Shown: positions 63,992-64,000 of the stretch, one piece after another
How the letters are laid out: every line of letters starts with the position of its first letter
Numbering within the stretch: position 1 is the stretch's first letter
From: Deltaproteobacteria bacterium
Lineage (GTDB): Bacteria; Desulfobacterota; DSM-4660; Desulfatiglandales; HGW-15
Assembly: GCA_020060215.1 (NCBI GenBank)
Contig: JAGVAP010000072.1
Span: forward strand, 1 to 64,000
DNA length: 64,000 nucleotides
Direction: 5' to 3'
Notes under the pieces: generated by a model
Database searches by the model: none
The model's input: the letters and a program-made list of their open reading frames with translations, nothing else
What the model was told of the DNA's origin: nothing
Translations under genes and position numbers: made by a program

Positions 63992-64000
63992 ATGACCATC
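63992..64000 (+). CDS. Start of a gene truncated by the window end
   Basis: An ATG at 63992 is preceded by GGGAGGG (63979-63985) at ideal spacing and by the promoter at 63892-63921. Only three codons (Met-Thr-Ile) are visible, so no function can be assigned. Confidence 0.45.

Noticed and set aside
63802..63999. 65-codon minus-strand open frame at the right edge
   Set aside because: It runs across a strong plus-strand promoter and a repeat, and has no ribosome site.
1..64000. Search for tRNA, rRNA, CRISPR arrays and riboswitches
   Set aside because: No cloverleaf, rRNA segment, regularly spaced repeat-spacer array or known riboswitch core was recognised by eye in any gap.

Overview
The window is about 60% G+C, gene-dense and mostly chromosomal core. 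It reads like a Gram-negative obligate or facultative anaerobe of the Desulfobacterota (former Deltaproteobacteria; Syntrophia-, Desulfatiglans- or Desulfomonile-like lineages would fit). The reasons are the downstream benzoyl-CoA degradation module typical of anaerobic aromatic degraders, a complete lipid A/Kdo/heptose gene set, the DUF4390-NtrY pair, and many short dispersed intergenic repeats. No rRNA, tRNA, CRISPR array, prophage or intact insertion sequence was recognised.

Layout. At 1-91 lies the 5' end of a minus-strand SAM methyltransferase, with an attC-like hairpin just upstream of it. 431-4636 (minus) holds an SDR reductase and three enzymes of the ring-opening branch of benzoyl-CoA degradation: a BamQ-type dehydrogenase, a BamA-type ring hydrolase and a BamR-type dienoyl-CoA hydratase. 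4942-5739 encodes an RlpA-like lipoprotein. 5904-8474 (minus) is psd-pssA-rsmD-coaD behind a good sigma70-type promoter. 8790-17427 (minus) is the long rpsB-tsf-pyrH-frr-uppS-cdsA-(UDP-xylose synthase)-dxr-rseP-tsaB run. 17950-19511 carries a small unknown gene and a dNTPase. 19718-27622 is a branched-chain amino acid-type ABC transporter operon with an embedded acyl-CoA ligase, a coupled 22-codon leader ORF before the binding protein, and a LEA14-like lipoprotein.

27791-32630 holds recO, glyQ and glyS, with a 570-bp repeat-rich gap. 32722-39468 is envelope biology: mltA, lpxC behind a textbook sigma54 promoter, DUF4390, an NtrY-type kinase without its usual NtrX partner, and the Kdo transferase. 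39630-46442 holds a cupin, a gamma-class carbonic anhydrase-like protein, a GNAT acetyltransferase and a complete 2-oxoacid dehydrogenase complex (E1alpha, E1beta, E2, E3) interrupted by a small MITE-like palindromic element. 46576-56608 is a mixed block: phosphoesterase, penicillin acylase family, PiT/DUF47 phosphate uptake, hemerythrin protein, MFS transporter, exonuclease III, amidohydrolase, and a wrecked M6-type metalloprotease gene. 56748-62235 completes lipid A and inner-core synthesis (lpxK, a lauroyltransferase-type gene, waaF, gmhB, waaC, a Trm112 protein), followed by a malonyl-CoA decarboxylase family gene. The window ends with a strong promoter and the first codons of another gene.

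The most unusual observations are the sigma54 promoter in front of lpxC beside an orphan NtrY kinase, the translationally coupled leader ORF before the ABC binding protein, the attC-like site at the left edge, the UDP-xylose synthase inserted in the rpsB-to-dxr cluster, and the internally deleted M6 protease gene. No clearly new multi-gene defence or mobile system was found.
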